DNA of 33,326 nt from Metasolibacillus meyeri. Lineage in GTDB: Bacteria > Bacillota > Bacilli > Bacillales_A > Planococcaceae. The position numbers were made by a program, and so were the translations under genes. The stretch covers positions 1-33,326 of the forward strand of contig NZ_PYWN01000020.1 of the NCBI RefSeq assembly GCF_003049505.1, read 5' to 3'. Positions 16,218 through 24,365 of this stretch are shown in pieces (within the stretch, counting starts at the first letter, position 1; every line of letters begins with the position of its first letter). The notes under the pieces were generated by a model that saw nothing but the letters and a program-made list of their open reading frames with translations, was not told the DNA's origin and made no database searches.

Positions 16218-17186
16218 CTAATATACTGCCAGCTGAAGTGGACTTAATAATTCAATAGAACGGAATCTACTAGCATGTTCTCGAATAGGATTATGAAGTA
16301 TAAATTCTTCTACACCTGCCGCATGAAGCTGTTCAAATTTCTCTCTAATTTTATCCACTGTACCGAAAATAACAGGTGATTTTGTTCGTTCTACCGTGTA
16401 TTTTTTTCCAGATTCTTTACCAAAACGCTCAGCTGTCTCCTCACTTGTCAATGTATACGTTCGATCATTCTCTACATGCACTTTATAAATATCGGTATCT
16501 GTTGCTAATCGCTGTGCCTCTTCCTCCGTATCTGCCGCAATAACAGCTACGCCAATAGCAAAATTGCCTTTAGGTGAAATCTCCTTATAGCTCTGCAATG
16601 CCTCTAATAGCACTGCTTCATCACTATTAATAAATTGCGCAAATACATAAGTAATGCCTAATGTTGCCGCATGTTTTGCGCTATCAACACTGCCTCCTAA
16701 TAATATTAATTCAGGCTGAATACTCGGAATTGGTTGCGCTAAAATTTCACCATTTCCTTGAACATAGCGTTGCAACGCTTCCACTCGCTGTGGGAAGTCT
16801 TTCGTATCACTTAATGCATTATATTGCAATGCCTTCGTCGCCTGCGGCAATCCTCCTGGGGCTTTGCCAATTCCTAAATCAACTCTCCCTGGTGCAAGAT
16901 TTGCTAATACATTGAAATTTTCTGCTACTTTATACGGACTATAATGCGATAACATGACACCACCCGAGCCAACACGAATATGGTTGGTCTTTGCCAAAAT
17001 ATAGGATACAAGCACCTCTGGCGATGAACCTGCCACCTCTGTCGCTTGATGATGCTCTGACACCCAAAAACGCTTATAGCCTTGCTGCTCTGCAAATTGC
17101 GCTAGCTCCACTGTGCGAAGCAGTGCATCTCGTGGCGTATCCCCTTCTAGTACAGGGCTTTGGTCTAAAATAGATAGTTGATACAT
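16218..17186 (-). CDS. Luciferase-like flavin monooxygenase, YtmO-like
   Basis: 322 residues from the second of two nearby ATGs (17184-17186), which is 8 bases after GGAG; the first ATG at 17190-17192 is only 2 bases from it. It is a bacterial-luciferase-family enzyme: LSILDQSPV at the start, GYKRFWVSEHHQ, NHIRVGSGGVMLSHYSPYKV, and LAPGRVDLGIGKAPGG. Such enzymes use reduced flavin supplied by a separate reductase and oxygen to oxidise small molecules. In B. subtilis the relative YtmO sits in the CymR-controlled ytmI operon for alternative sulfur sources. Here it sits between the transporter ATPase and binding-protein genes. The exact reaction is unknown; it is thought to act on the compound imported by the neighbours. 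Confidence 0.82.
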   Translation of the reverse strand: MYQLSILDQSPVLEGDTPRDALLRTVELAQFAEQQGYKRFWVSEHHQATEVAGSSPEVLVSYILAKTNHIRVGSGGVMLSHYSPYKVAENFNVLANLAPGRVDLGIGKAPGGLPQATKALQYNALSDTKDFPQRVEALQRYVQGNGEILAQPIPSIQPELILLGGSVDSAKHAATLGITYVFAQFINSDEAVLLEALQSYKEISPKGNFAIGVAVIAADTEEEAQRLATDTDIYKVHVENDRTYTLTSEETAERFGKESGKKYTVERTKSPVIFGTVDKIREKFEQLHAAGVEEFILHNPIREHASRFRSIELLSPLQLAVY

Positions 17187-17198
17187 CGTCATCTCTCC

Positions 17199-17951
17199 TT
17201 AAATCTCATACGTTAATTCAGGTGTTAAACGCTGTAAGAATTGGCGCGTACGCTCATGCTTTGGCTTTGTAAAAATTTCCGATGGTGTGCCAGACTCTAC
17301 AACAATGCCACCATCCATAAACACCACCTGATTGGATACTTCACGCGCAAAGTTCATCTCATGTGTCACAATAATCATCGTAATGCCTTCCCTTGCAATT
17401 TTTCGCATAACATCCAAGACCTCTCCGACCAACTCTGGGTCTAAAGCGGACGTCGGCTCATCGAATAAAATGACTTGCGGATTCATCGCCAATGCTCTCG
17501 CGATGCCTACACGTTGCTGCTGCCCACCTGACAATGCGCTCGGATAAGCATCCGCTTTATGAGAAAGCCCTACTTTTTTTAACAGTTCCAGCGCCTGTTC
17601 CTTTACCTCCTTTGCCTCTCTTTTTTGCACAATGATTGGACCTTCCATAATATTTTCAAGCACTGTTTTATGCTGAAATAAATTGTAGTTTTGAAAAACC
17701 ATCGCCGTTTTTTTACGCAAATCGAGTATATCTTTTTTAGTAGCAGTTTTCGCATCGACTGATAACTGGTCAATCGTTACCATGCCGCTTGTTGCTTTAT
17801 CTAAAAAGTTAATACAACGGAGCATCGTCGTTTTCCCTGAGCCACTCGGACCTAGAATGGATACGATGTCTCCTTTTTGCACTTCTAAAAAAATCCCTTT
17901 TAGCACTTGGGTTTTACCAAATGACTTTTCGATATTTTCTAATCGAATCAT
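17199..17951 (-). CDS. Amino acid ABC transporter ATPase, TcyN-like
   Basis: 250 residues from the ATG at 17949-17951, 8 bases after AAGGAG; a GTG three codons upstream overlaps that site. ABC motifs are intact: GPSGSGKTT (Walker A), FQNYNLFQH after the Q-loop, LSGGQQQR (signature), [14 protein letters not shown] (Walker B and D-loop), and [11 protein letters not shown] (switch His). It energises the TcyL/TcyM-like permeases encoded three and four genes downstream. The ATPase gene is separated from the permease genes by the YtmO-like and binding-protein genes, so the transporter genes are interleaved with the enzymes. Confidence 0.9.
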   Translation of the reverse strand: MIRLENIEKSFGKTQVLKGIFLEVQKGDIVSILGPSGSGKTTMLRCINFLDKATSGMVTIDQLSVDAKTATKKDILDLRKKTAMVFQNYNLFQHKTVLENIMEGPIIVQKREAKEVKEQALELLKKVGLSHKADAYPSALSGGQQQRVGIARALAMNPQVILFDEPTSALDPELVGEVLDVMRKIAREGITMIIVTHEMNFAREVSNQVVFMDGGIVVESGTPSEIFTKPKHERTRQFLQRLTPELTYEI

Positions 17952-17963
17952 CTGATTCACTCC

Positions 17964-19289
17964 TTATACAAGTTGTTTTTGATAGACGCTCGGTTTATTG
18001 CCAATACCTAAATGCTCTCTTAAAGTGGCCGTTTCATATGCTTTTTTATAGTAGCCGCGCTGCTGTAGAATCGGCACAACCTGTGTTACAAAGTCCTCCA
18101 ATGCATTCGGTACCCCCGATGCAATAATAAAGCCATCCGCTGCTCCTGCTTCCAGCCATGCAATCACTTCATCTGCTACATCCTCCGCTGTCCCAATAAA
18201 CGTGCCTTTCGGTGTCGCCTCCCGGATCGCTACTTCATATAATGTTAAGCCCTCTTCTTTTGCATATTGTTTAATGCGGTCCGTCGTTGATTGGAAGCTA
18301 TTTTTCCCGATGTCTCCTAATTCAGGGAACGGCGCATGTAAATCATATTGTGAAAAATCGTGATGGTCGAAATAGCGACCCAAATAGGCTAATGCCTTCT
18401 CTGGCGAAATCAGCTCAGCAATTTCCAAATATTTTGCCTCCGCATCCTCCTTTGTTGCCGCAATAATTGGTGAAATCCCTGGGAATACTAATAACTTCTC
18501 AGCATCGCGACCATTTGCTGTTGCCGACGCCTTTAATTTATCGTAAAGTGCTTTATTTTCTTCAATTGAAACACCACCTGCAAAAATTGCATCGGCTTCC
18601 TTCCCCGCAAAGGCGATGCCTGCTGCTGATGAACCTGCTTGGAAAATGACTGGCTCCCCTTGTTTAGAACGCTGTATATTTAAAGGTCCTGCAACTTGGA
18701 AATACTTCCCCTTATGATTCAATGTGTGTAGTTTTTCTGTATCAAAAAATTCATCTTTCACTACGTCATATGTGAATGCATCTTCCTCCCAAGAATTCCA
18801 TAGCCCTTTCACAACTTCTAAGTATTCTGCAGCAATTTCATAGCGCTCTGCATGTGACGGATGTTCTGCCGCTGTTTTTCCATAATTCAAAGCGGAATTT
18901 TCAAGGGGTGTCGTTACGACATTCCATCCTGCGCGTCCATTGCTAATTAAATCTAATGATCCAAGCTGACGTGCTACTGTAAATGGTTCACTATAGGAGG
19001 TTGAAATCGTTCCTACCAAGCCAATATGCTTTGTTGCAAGGGCTAACGCAGATAAAATCGTCACAGGCTCAAAGCGATTTAAAAAATGTGGCAACGATTT
19101 TTCATTAATGTATAAGCCATCTGCGATAAATACAACATCGAATAAACCTTGTTCAGCCGTTTGTGCCTGCTTAACATAGTAGTCTAAACTAACGCTTTGT
19201 GCAGGATTTACTTTTGGATGTTTCCAAAGTGACATATGTCCACCTACACCATGAATAATTGCACCAAAATGAACTTGTTTTTTCACCAT
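17964..19289 (-). CDS. Flavin-dependent monooxygenase, NtaA/SnaA/YtnJ-YxeK family
   Basis: 441 residues from the ATG at 19287-19289; a GTG four codons upstream is also in frame, but AGGTG is better spaced for the ATG. Family features are [19 protein letters not shown], the FMN-binding [40 protein letters not shown] and [11 protein letters not shown]. Members (NtaA, SnaA, DszA, YxeK, YtnJ) use reduced FMN and oxygen to cleave C-N or C-S bonds. YxeK of B. subtilis has been linked to opening of N-acetyl-S-(2-succino)cysteine. It is the first gene of the operon behind its own promoter, so the enzyme and importer are co-expressed. No flavin reductase gene lies nearby. Confidence 0.88.
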   Translation of the reverse strand: MVKKQVHFGAIIHGVGGHMSLWKHPKVNPAQSVSLDYYVKQAQTAEQGLFDVVFIADGLYINEKSLPHFLNRFEPVTILSALALATKHIGLVGTISTSYSEPFTVARQLGSLDLISNGRAGWNVVTTPLENSALNYGKTAAEHPSHAERYEIAAEYLEVVKGLWNSWEEDAFTYDVVKDEFFDTEKLHTLNHKGKYFQVAGPLNIQRSKQGEPVIFQAGSSAAGIAFAGKEADAIFAGGVSIEENKALYDKLKASATANGRDAEKLLVFPGISPIIAATKEDAEAKYLEIAELISPEKALAYLGRYFDHHDFSQYDLHAPFPELGDIGKNSFQSTTDRIKQYAKEEGLTLYEVAIREATPKGTFIGTAEDVADEVIAWLEAGAADGFIIASGVPNALEDFVTQVVPILQQRGYYKKAYETATLREHLGIGNKPSVYQKQLV

Positions 19290-19329
19290 TTTCACAAACA
19301 CCTACAATTCATATTTATTTAGTAGGTTT

Positions 19330-19358
19330 ACTATACTTTCAATTTTCATTTTACGCAA
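19330..19358 (-). promoter_or_regulatory. Sigma-A promoter of the sulfur-compound operon
   Basis: Minus strand: TTGCGT (19358-19353), 17-base spacer, TATAGT (19335-19330); transcription would start near 19323, about 35 bases before the ATG. I could not confidently place a CymR or other operator in the AT-rich flank. Confidence 0.6.
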
Positions 19359-19428
19359 CTATAATTTTAAAATTTCTTAATTTTAAATTTTTTATGTTTT
19401 TAATTTATAGAATATAAGGAAAAAAGAA

Positions 19429-19475
19429 GAAACTGTACGAAAAGTGGCTGAATTGGCTACTTTTCGTACAGTTTC
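19429..19475 (-). terminator. Strong terminator of the histidine phosphatase gene
   Basis: GAAACTGTACGAAAAGT (19429-19445) pairs perfectly with ACTTTTCGTACAGTTTC (19459-19475), a 17-bp stem. The minus strand continues TTCTTTTTTCC. It also shields the operon promoter at 19330. Confidence 0.85.
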
Positions 19476-19482
19476 ATGAGAT

Positions 19483-20082
19483 TCAAACTAAGTGTGTCTG
19501 TGAATTTAAACAATGAATCACTTTTCTTCCATTTTTCAATTCAAGTATATGTAACCCCGTATCCCCTGTATGGAACAGGCATTGCTCCTCTACTGTTTTT
19601 CCTAACAACGTGTTTAATAAATGCAGCAATGTGCCACCATGTGCAACAATTGCTACACATTCTAAATGTCCATAATCATGTAAAATAGTGTGTAAAGCCT
19701 GCTCTACACGATAACGAAATTGCAATTGTGATTCGCCACCTTCAATCGCTACATGCAATGGACGTCCACCTTCTGGCAATGGATATTTAATTAAAGCCTC
19801 CTTGCGAGATAATCCAGCTAATACGCCATTGTTATATTCCATTAAATCGTCGTTTACAATGAAGTCGCACTTGCAATTTTCCTTTAAAATATTTGCCGTT
19901 TGGTACGCCCTTTGCAGAGGACTTGTTATGATGGCATCCACTTGATAACGCGCTGTAATAAAATGGGCAAGCTTTGTCGCTTGTTCTACACCTAGCTCCG
20001 TTAAAGGAAAATCCGCTCTCCCTTCATGCACTTCTAAAATGTCTGCCTCTGATTGCCCATGCCTGATTAATAATAATTTCAT
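19483..20082 (-). CDS. Histidine phosphatase (phosphoglycerate mutase family)
   Basis: 199 residues from the ATG at 20080-20082 with GGGGGAG upstream; in-frame codons further upstream lack a ribosome site. The N-terminal LLIRHGQSE holds the phosphorylated histidine (R7-H8-G9). ITSPLQRAYQTA is the second phosphate-pocket arginine motif, and VAIVAHGGTLLHLL holds the second catalytic histidine. Length and motifs fit cofactor-independent cytoplasmic phosphatases of the PhoE/CobC/GpmB group, not glycolytic mutase. The substrate is not predictable. It appears to be monocistronic. Confidence 0.88.
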   Translation of the reverse strand: MKLLLIRHGQSEADILEVHEGRADFPLTELGVEQATKLAHFITARYQVDAIITSPLQRAYQTANILKENCKCDFIVNDDLMEYNNGVLAGLSRKEALIKYPLPEGGRPLHVAIEGGESQLQFRYRVEQALHTILHDYGHLECVAIVAHGGTLLHLLNTLLGKTVEEQCLFHTGDTGLHILELKNGRKVIHCLNSQTHLV

Positions 20083-20171
20083 CGACACTCCCCCTACTAT
20101 AAACAAACATACTAATTTATGTATTAAAAATCATTATATTGTAAAGAATTTATAAAATAAAAGCAAAAACA

Positions 20172-20202
20172 TTGACCCTATAGTTACTATAGGGTTTACT
20201 CT
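20172..20202 (+). promoter_or_regulatory. MerR-type promoter/operator of bmr
   Basis: TTGACC (20172-20177), a 19-base spacer and TACTCT (20197-20202). The spacer is filled by a perfect dyad, ACCCTATAG (20175-20183) and CTATAGGGT (20187-20195), separated by 3 bases. Overlong 19-bp spacers with a central dyad are the signature of MerR-family activators, such as BmrR on B. subtilis bmr, which twist the promoter to activate it when a drug binds. Confidence 0.75.
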
Positions 20203-20239
20203 ATATTATAGTCTAATTTTATAGTAGGAGAAATTTTTT

Positions 20240-21418
20240 ATGTTTGATAGAAATTCAAAAGTCACCTTAAGTATTTTATTAGTAAATTTATTTATCGCAT
20301 TTCTAGGTATCGGCCTCGTCATTCCTGTTCTTCCAACAATTATGAATGAACTAAATATAAGCGGCTCTGTTGTCGGTTATATGATTGCAGCCTTCGCTAT
20401 TACCCAGCTCATTATCTCACCAATTGCTGGGAGATGGGTAGACCGATATGGTCGTAAAATTATGATTGTTATCGGGTTATTTATTTTCGGCTTCTCTGAG
20501 TTTTTATTCGGTCTGGGAACAACCGTATCTGTTCTTTTCATATCTCGTATGCTTGGCGGTGTTAGCGCAGCCTTTATCATGCCTGCTGTAACAGCATTTA
20601 TTGCAGATATTACAACGGTTGCTACACGCGCGAAAGCGCTTGGCTATATGTCGGCAGCAATCAGTACAGGATTTATTATCGGGCCTGGCATTGGTGGATT
20701 TTTAGCAGATTTCGGTACACGTATACCATTTTATGTAGCAGGGGTTCTAGGAATCATTGCAGCAGTTTGCTCCATGCTATTATTGAAAGAGCCAACGCGT
20801 GCGGAAGTAGAAAATGCGGAGCAAGCAGAGGAGCAAAAATCAGGTTTCCGTCGCATCTTTGTACCAATGTATTTAATCGCCTTTCTAATTATTTTCATTT
20901 CTTCGTTCGGATTGGCTGCCTTCGAATCGCTATTTAGTCTTTTCGTTGACCGTAAATTCAGCTTTACCCCAAAAGATATTGCTATCGTTATTACAGGTGG
21001 AGCAATTGTTGGTGCAGTTGCACAAATCGTATTATTCGATAGGCTAACAAAGCGTTTCGGTGAAATTGCCGTTATTCGTTACTCGTTAATTTTCTCGACA
21101 GTGCTTGTCTTTGTTATGACAACAGTTAGCTCATATATGGCCATTCTACTTACAACATTTTTAGTATTTGTTGGCTTTGATTTAATCCGACCTGCCGTTA
21201 CTGCCTATTTATCGAAAATCGCAGGAAATGAACAAGGCTTTGTTGGTGGTATGAACTCTATGTTTACGAGCCTCGCTAATATTTTCGGCCCAATTATTGG
21301 CGGCGCCTTATTTGATGAAAACTTCAACTATCCATACTATTTTGCAGCACTAGTGCTAGGTATCGGTGTTATCATCACAATGTTCTGGAAAAAGCCAAAA
21401 AACTATAGTAGTTACTAA
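20240..21418 (+). CDS. bmr: Multidrug efflux MFS transporter Bmr
   Basis: 392 residues, 12 transmembrane helices. Very close to B. subtilis Bmr along its whole length, for example FIAFLGIGLVIPVLPTIMNE, AFAITQLIISPIAGRWVDRY, FISRMLGGVSAAFIMP and YLSKIAGNEQGFVGGMNSMF. Motif A is G64-RWVDRYGRK, and motif C is GYMSAAISTGFIIGPG (from residue 135). It exports structurally diverse cationic drugs (fluoroquinolones, ethidium, acriflavine) in exchange for protons. GTAGGAG lies upstream of the ATG. In B. subtilis bmrR follows bmr; here a terminator follows directly, and no MerR-family gene is in the window. Confidence 0.95.
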   Translation: MFDRNSKVTLSILLVNLFIAFLGIGLVIPVLPTIMNELNISGSVVGYMIAAFAITQLIISPIAGRWVDRYGRKIMIVIGLFIFGFSEFLFGLGTTVSVLFISRMLGGVSAAFIMPAVTAFIADITTVATRAKALGYMSAAISTGFIIGPGIGGFLADFGTRIPFYVAGVLGIIAAVCSMLLLKEPTRAEVENAEQAEEQKSGFRRIFVPMYLIAFLIIFISSFGLAAFESLFSLFVDRKFSFTPKDIAIVITGGAIVGAVAQIVLFDRLTKRFGEIAVIRYSLIFSTVLVFVMTTVSSYMAILLTTFLVFVGFDLIRPAVTAYLSKIAGNEQGFVGGMNSMFTSLANIFGPIIGGALFDENFNYPYYFAALVLGIGVIITMFWKKPKNYSSY

Positions 21419-21424
21419 AACCTC

Positions 21425-21470
21425 AAAAGCTTGAGCTGTTTCTAATTTTTCAGCTCAAGCTTTTCTTATT
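21425..21470 (+). terminator. Terminator of bmr
   Basis: AAAAGCTTGAGCTG (21425-21438) pairs with CAGCTCAAGCTTTT (21451-21464), a perfect 14-bp stem, followed by CTTATT. The inner sequence TTGAGC/GCTCAA is also found in the terminator-like hairpin before rocD. Confidence 0.85.
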
Positions 21471-21496
21471 CCCAAAATAACAAGAAAAGGTAAAAA

Positions 21497-21557
21497 GCAA
21501 GAAATCCCTGCGTTATACTTAAATATAAAACACAACAGAATGCAAATTTCCTTTGCA
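21497..21557 (+). promoter_or_regulatory. Orphan copy of the rocD leader region
   Basis: Aligns over about 60 bases with 27290-27349 upstream of rocD: both run GCAAGA, a TCCCTGC or TTTCTGC block, TAAATATAA, then an identical 17-base dyad TGCAAATTTCCTTTGCA (here 21541-21557). No plus-strand gene follows here. Confidence 0.7.
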
Positions 21558-21734
21558 CTTTTTATGAATGATTTATATTATGACAGCTTCAATACATACA
21601 ACAACCATCATCTACTGACGATTATGCTGTTAGTGTACCGTTGCAAAATATGACCCCTAGTCATTGCAAATACCGCTCATGCCATTAGCAGAATGATTGC
21701 TGTTAAATGCAACCGTCATAAATGGATGAAAATA

Positions 21735-21775
21735 GCTGTAGGAAAAGTAGCAAGTTCGCTCGTATTTCCTACAGC
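21735..21775 (-). terminator. Terminator of the third amino acid ABC operon
   Basis: GCTGTAGGAAA (21735-21745) pairs with TTTCCTACAGC (21765-21775). The minus strand continues with ATTTTC. It starts 11 bases beyond the binding-protein stop. Confidence 0.7.
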
Positions 21776-21786
21776 CTCCCATTATT

Positions 21787-22620
21787 TTATTGAACTTTAA
21801 TTACTACATCCTCAGGCTTTGCGACACCTTCAATAAGGCCATTTTTTTCGCCATTTAAGTATTCATCAAACAGCTTTTCATATTCACCATTTTCTTGTAA
21901 CTTTGCTAACCCCGCGTTGATTTTCTCGACTAGCTCCGGTTTCTTTTTATTAACTGCTATACCATAATATTCACCAGCTAGAATATCACCCACGATTTCT
22001 GCATCTGTTGTTTGTGTCGTAATATAGTTAATATTAGAAGGGTTGTCATATAAAACCGCATCAATACCACCTGTATCTAATGAACTATACGTCGTGCTAA
22101 TATCTGCATATTGCTTAATATTGCGATCTTCAACACCGTTTGCAATTAAATAATTATAAGATGAAGTACCTTTTTGGATACCTACTAACTTTCCTTGCAA
22201 ATCATCAAAGCCTGTAATACCCGAATTAGGTTTCGCTAAAATCGATAACCCTGATTTATAATAAGCGTTTGAGAAAGCAACGTTCTCTAAACGTTTATCT
22301 GTAATTGTAATTGCACCAACTACTACATCAATTTGACCTGCAATTAATGCTGGTACAAGTCCATCAAATTGCATAGTCGAAAACTCTACTTCGAAACCTT
22401 CTGCCTCAGCAATTTTTTTGATTAATCCAATATCAAAACCAACTAGCTCACCATTTACATCACTTTCAAAAGGTGGATAAGTAGGACTTGTTCCTACTTG
22501 TATTACAAGTTTATCAGAGCTACCTGTTCCTCCAGATCCTTCCTCTGACTTCCCTTCACCACATGCTGCTAATACACCCGCGACTAAAACCGCTAAAAAC
22601 AATAATGCTATCTTTTTCAT
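21787..22620 (-). CDS. Polar amino acid-binding lipoprotein, last gene of its operon
   Basis: 277 residues from the ATG at 22618-22620 with GGGGGA upstream; the frame is open further 5-prime but has no ribosome site there. Lipobox LAAC with Cys20, then a Glu/Gly/Ser linker. Family 3 fold: GTSPTYPPFESDVNGELVGF, DIGLIKKIAEAEGFEVEF, DVVVGAITITDKRLENVAFS (ligand-contacting Thr/Arg-like positions) and GIQKGTSSYNYLI. GSSYNY-type loops and the setting beside rocB and rocD suggest arginine or ornithine as ligand, an inference. The gene follows the ATPase gene by 64 bases, whereas binding-protein genes often come first. Confidence 0.92.
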   Translation of the reverse strand: MKKIALLFLAVLVAGVLAACGEGKSEEGSGGTGSSDKLVIQVGTSPTYPPFESDVNGELVGFDIGLIKKIAEAEGFEVEFSTMQFDGLVPALIAGQIDVVVGAITITDKRLENVAFSNAYYKSGLSILAKPNSGITGFDDLQGKLVGIQKGTSSYNYLIANGVEDRNIKQYADISTTYSSLDTGGIDAVLYDNPSNINYITTQTTDAEIVGDILAGEYYGIAVNKKKPELVEKINAGLAKLQENGEYEKLFDEYLNGEKNGLIEGVAKPEDVVIKVQ

Positions 22621-22684
22621 AAAAATCCCCCTATAATTAATAAAATTTTGATTTGCTACTGGATTTAACAACCTTTACTGTCCA

Positions 22685-23407
22685 TTACAACACTTTTGAT
22701 AAGAAGTCTTGTGTACGTTTTTCTCGCGGATTATTAAAGATTTCACTAGGCGTGCCTTCTTCAACTAAAAAACCACCATCCATAAACAATACGCGGTCTC
22801 CTACTTCACGTGCAAAGCCCATTTCATGTGTGACAATCACCATTGTCATGCCTTCACGAGCTAAGTCACCCATTACTTTTAATACTTCACCAACCATCTC
22901 TGGATCTAGCGCGGATGTCGGCTCATCGAACAGCATTACTTTTGGCTGCATCGCTAAAGATCTGGCAATCGCAACACGTTGTTGTTGTCCACCTGATAAT
23001 TGATGTGGGTAATGTTTTTCTTTATCAGGTAAGCCTACTTTTTGCAATAATTCTCGTGCGAAGCTCTCTGCCTCTGCTTTATTCTTCTTCAATACTTGAA
23101 TTGGACCTATTGTTATATTTTCTAATATCGTTAAATGTTCAAATAGATTAAATTGTTGGAAACACATACCTACGTGCTGTCTTAACTGCTGAATATTTGT
23201 CTTCGGATCCGTTAATTCCATTCCAACAATCTCTATTTTTCCTTGATTCGACTTTTCTAAGCCATTTAAACATCTTAAAAAAGTGCTTTTTCCACTTCCA
23301 GAAGGACCAATCACTACGACTACTTCTTGAGGATGGATATGTGCATCAATTCCTTTTAAAATCTCCAAATCACCATATGATTTATATAAATTCTCAACGC
23401 GTATCAA
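22685..23407 (-). CDS. Polar amino acid ABC transporter ATPase
   Basis: 240 residues. Intact GPSGSGKST (Walker A), [10 protein letters not shown] after the Q-loop, [22 protein letters not shown] and [11 protein letters not shown]. It is a close paralogue of the ATPase at 7250-7972: both are 240 residues and many blocks are identical. It powers the permease encoded immediately upstream; the two reading frames overlap by 14 bases, which suggests translational coupling. Likely substrate class is arginine/ornithine/glutamine by context. Confidence 0.93.
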   Translation of the reverse strand: MIRVENLYKSYGDLEILKGIDAHIHPQEVVVVIGPSGSGKSTFLRCLNGLEKSNQGKIEIVGMELTDPKTNIQQLRQHVGMCFQQFNLFEHLTILENITIGPIQVLKKNKAEAESFARELLQKVGLPDKEKHYPHQLSGGQQQRVAIARSLAMQPKVMLFDEPTSALDPEMVGEVLKVMGDLAREGMTMVIVTHEMGFAREVGDRVLFMDGGFLVEEGTPSEIFNNPREKRTQDFLSKVL

Positions 23408-24062
23408 GTTTCATCCTCCTCTCAAGGTAACCCGCAAGCTGGGATACACTAAATATAATGATAAAATAAATAATTCCTACCGCTACCCAAATGGCAAAAG
23501 GCTCAAACGTTGTCGAAATAATAATTTGTCCTCTATACACTAAATCGATAATACCAATTGGTGCTAATAAAGACGTATCTTTAATCGCTTGTGCAGACTG
23601 ATTCACTAACGGTGGAATCATTCGTTTGAAAGCCTGCGGTAAGATAATAAAACGCATAATTTGAAATTCACTCATCCCTATACTTTCAGATGCTTCTCTT
23701 TGCCCTTTATTCACACTTAAAATCCCCGCACGAATAATTTCAGAAATATAAGCTCCTTGATGCAAAGCAAGTGTTAATGTTGCAGCTATAACTGGATACG
23801 ACCTTTGTCCAAACCACTCGCTCATCGGCAAAATACCAGCTAATCCAAAAACAATAAAAAACAACTGTACTAATAATGGCGTAGAACGAAAAATTTCTAC
23901 ATAAACTGAGGCACTTATTTTCAATACTTTCGATTTAGATAGCTTCATTACAGCAACAACTAACCCGATAATGACTGCTAAAACAATCGAAACGACCGAA
24001 TAATAAATTGTATACTTTAATCCTTCTAAAAGCTTAGGTAGATTATCTATTATTACATTCAT
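23394..24062 (-). CDS. Polar amino acid ABC transporter permease
   Basis: 222 residues from the ATG at 24060-24062, which has TTGGAG 8 bases upstream; an earlier ATG at 24081-24083 has no ribosome site. About five helices. HisM-type features are [20 protein letters not shown] and coupling loop [20 protein letters not shown], followed by [23 protein letters not shown] single permease gene suggests a homodimer. It is the first gene of the three-gene operon, with a catabolite-repression-like site about 45 bases upstream and the rocB gene beyond. Confidence 0.92.
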   Translation of the reverse strand: MNVIIDNLPKLLEGLKYTIYYSVVSIVLAVIIGLVVAVMKLSKSKVLKISASVYVEIFRSTPLLVQLFFIVFGLAGILPMSEWFGQRSYPVIAATLTLALHQGAYISEIIRAGILSVNKGQREASESIGMSEFQIMRFIILPQAFKRMIPPLVNQSAQAIKDTSLLAPIGIIDLVYRGQIIISTTFEPFAIWVAVGIIYFIIIFSVSQLAGYLERRMKLDTR

Positions 24063-24103
24063 AGCTTCTTCTCCAACTCCCATCGCAATATTATCAAACT
24101 AAA

Positions 24104-24117
24104 AGAAAGCGCTTACT
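24104..24117. promoter_or_regulatory. cre-like site (CcpA binding) before the transporter operon
   Basis: AGAAAGCGCTTACT fits the cre consensus TGWNANCGNTNWCA at all but the outermost positions, with the key CG centre intact. It lies 42-55 bases upstream of the permease start, where bound CcpA would repress amino acid uptake on preferred sugars. Confidence 0.5.
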
Positions 24118-24140
24118 TATATTCCTTATTTATACAAGAT

Positions 24141-24365
24141 CAATTACGCCTCGGCGTAATTGCGTCCAGATTTTTTGAGCTCGCTCAAAAACTCCTCTTC
24201 AAAATCTGTGACATCCGCCAGAGGCTTTAACTTCTTTCAGTCGGTGGTTGAACACCCGCTGAAGCAAGTCTAATACTGTCATTCACCTCGATACCTATAG
24301 AGATGGAAGACTTCTGTACCTGACGCTACGCTTTCGGTACAAAAACATTGCTGAAAGAAGTTAAA
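24141..24365. repeat. Composite hairpin-rich repeat element (contains dispersed repeat copy B)
   Basis: Contains CAATTACGCC/GGCGTAATTG (24141-24162, 2-base loop), TTTTTGAGC/GCTCAAAAA (24172-24191, 2-base loop), an outer CAGATTTT/AAAATCTG pair, and a 15-bp terminal inverted repeat TTTAACTTCTTTCAG (24226-24240) facing CTGAAAGAAGTTAAA (24351-24365). Inside the latter pair lies copy B of the GTACC-GACGCT-CGCTTTC-GGTAC repeat (24316-24352). There is no coding capacity. I recall similar sequence as abundant intergenic repeats in Lysinibacillus. The right arm overlaps the rocB stop codon (24361-24363). Confidence 0.75.

Larger units (their letters stand above)
21419..21786. other. Intergenic stretch with an orphan regulatory copy
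   Basis: Holds the bmr terminator, a segment closely related to the rocD leader (21497-21557) and the terminator of the amino acid ABC operon (21735). A 29-codon ATG frame at 21564-21653 has no ribosome site, and I do not call it a gene. Confidence 0.6.

Noticed and set aside
19320-19420. CymR operator upstream of the monooxygenase operon
   Set aside because: The flank is so AT-rich that several weak matches can be forced; none stands out.
21564-21653. 29-codon ATG frame after the orphan rocD-like leader
   Set aside because: No ribosome site, atypical composition and no resemblance to the start of rocD.
24226-24365. Insertion sequence
   Set aside because: Inverted ends are present but there is no transposase frame and no clear target duplication; treated as a non-autonomous repeat instead.
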